DNA from: Haliscomenobacter sp.
Lineage (GTDB): Bacteria; Bacteroidota; Bacteroidia; Chitinophagales; Saprospiraceae
DNA: 64,000 nucleotides
Assembly (NCBI GenBank): GCA_016713275.1
Contig: JADJPL010000028.1
Span: 314,480-378,479 of the forward strand
Direction of reading: 5' to 3'
The position numbers and the translations under genes are program-made. The notes beneath the pieces are model-generated. The model saw nothing but the letters and a program-made list of their open reading frames with translations, was not told where the DNA came from and made no database searches. Every line of letters begins with the position of its first letter. The stretch's first letter is position 1. Below, piece after piece: positions 63,431 through 64,000 of the stretch.

Positions 63431-63457
63431 CCGGTCTTCCCAGACCGGTATTATTTC
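63431..63457 (+). terminator. Weak hairpin after ggt
   Basis: A perfect 7-bp stem, CCGGTCT-TCCC-AGACCGG (63431-63448), followed by TATTATTT. It lies 86 bases after the ggt stop and 35 bases before the FabH-type start; it may terminate ggt. Confidence 0.45.
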
Positions 63458-63491
63458 AGATGCCGCTTCGGAGCGGTCTAAAAACCCAAAC

Positions 63492-64000
63492 ATGCACAAT
63501 TCCGTCATTACTGGCATTGGGGCGTATATCCCACCGGTTGCGATTACAAATGAACATTTTGCCAACCACGAATTTTATACAGAGCAAGGAGAGCGGATCA
63601 CCGCCCCTTCTCTGGAAGTCGCGGCCAAACTCGAATCCATTACCGGCATCAGAGAACGGCGGTACGCCAACAAAGATCAGAAAGCCTCCGTCATCGCGGC
63701 CATTGCCGCCGAGCGCGCAGTCCAGGATGCCGGGATAGACCCGGAGACCATCGACCAGATCATTTTCGCACACAACTTCGGTGATATTATAGCGGGCACT
63801 CTCCAGACGGATAACGTCCCGAGCCTGGCTTCCCGGGTGAAATATGCGCTGGGGATTAAAAACCCGCATTGCGTCCCCTACGACGTGATCTTTGGATGCC
63901 CCGGCTGGATTCAGGGCGTTATTCAGGCGGATGCGTACTTCCGCGCCGGGATTGCCCGCAAAGCACTCGTCATCGGCGCCGAAACCTTGTCGCGCATCGT
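63492..64000 (+). CDS. 3-oxoacyl-ACP synthase III (FabH-type) family protein, 5' part
   Basis: The first 169 codons are present; the gene runs off the right edge. MHNSVITGIGAYIPPVAITN at the start and the ITGIRERRYANKDQKASVIA segment match the FabH/KAS III family. AAERAVQDAGIDPETIDQII is the early helix-strand unit. The nucleophile is probably the Cys in VPYDVIFGCPGWIQGVIQAD. FabH condenses acyl-CoA with malonyl-ACP to start fatty acids, but relatives serve in other pathways (OleA-, PqsD-like). The C-terminal His and Asn of the triad lie beyond the window. Confidence 0.85.
   Translation, partial: MHNSVITGIGAYIPPVAITNEHFANHEFYTEQGERITAPSLEVAAKLESITGIRERRYANKDQKASVIAAIAAERAVQDAGIDPETIDQIIFAHNFGDIIAGTLQTDNVPSLASRVKYALGIKNPHCVPYDVIFGCPGWIQGVIQADAYFRAGIARKALVIGAETLSRI

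Overview
The window looks like a chromosomal segment of a Bacteroidota bacterium, plausibly Saprospiria-like, with G+C in the mid-50s by eye. Three things point there: a C-terminal type IX secretion sorting domain on a secreted protease, several TAnnTTTG promoter cores, and many signal-peptide plus beta-barrel genes. Most of it is housekeeping and envelope sequence, with one clear accessory metabolic island at 50.1-60.8 kb.

Layout. 0-2 kb: end of a MarR-type gene with a perfect operator-like inverted repeat, a DUF1801 protein, a bleomycin-resistance-type VOC protein and a DUF1295 membrane protein. 2.2-8.6 kb: a TetR-led operon encoding a LolA-like periplasmic protein, two FtsX/LolE-type permeases, a LolD-like ATPase and an outer-membrane beta-barrel, a possible envelope-spanning export path. 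8.9-25.7 kb: envelope and secreted proteins (methyltransferase lipoprotein, PBP4, a lysyl-endopeptidase-like T9SS protease, M14 carboxypeptidase, gamma-glutamyltransferase-like protein, a beta-helix membrane protein), fumarylacetoacetase, and a CHAD / P-loop kinase / phosphotransferase cluster. 25.7-49.5 kb: housekeeping genes (hsp20, hemN, gamma-carbonic anhydrase, amylase, EamA, purA, fur, relA/spoT, tRNA-Leu, tig-clpP-clpX, truA, glyA, polyprenyl synthase, prs, rplY, an omega-amidase-like nitrilase and an NlpC/P60 lipoprotein). 61.6 kb to the end: a second gamma-glutamyltransferase and the start of a FabH-type synthase.

The sulfur island is the most interesting region. It holds a double-rhodanese lipoprotein, an OprO/P-type porin, a periplasmic double-rhodanese sulfurtransferase, a divergent membrane-anchored dodecaheme cytochrome c, a Tat-exported molybdopterin oxidoreductase with its four-cluster ferredoxin and NrfD-type membrane subunit (Psr/Phs architecture), and two more rhodanese-like proteins whose charged tails both end in Glu-Glu-Glu-Glu-Gly-Cys. 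Crp/Fnr-like 5-4-5 palindromes lie upstream of both plus-strand units. I infer a redox-regulated system for sulfane sulfur (polysulfide or thiosulfate) in the periplasm. The substrate and direction cannot be read from sequence.

Repeats. Two MITE-like families are present. One has TA-flanked 18-bp ends, and one of its copies supplies the amylase stop codon. The other has CTGTCTCAAAA ends and long internal palindromes. A third element carries one end from each family. Intergenic heptamer arrays of several sequence classes recur, and every ACGG-type array starts exactly at a TAG stop codon.

Caution: nine genes, including purA and prs, carry one or two single-base frameshifts, 11 in all. Nearly all lie in homopolymer runs, which suggests consensus errors. 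They are annotated over their full reconstructed spans.
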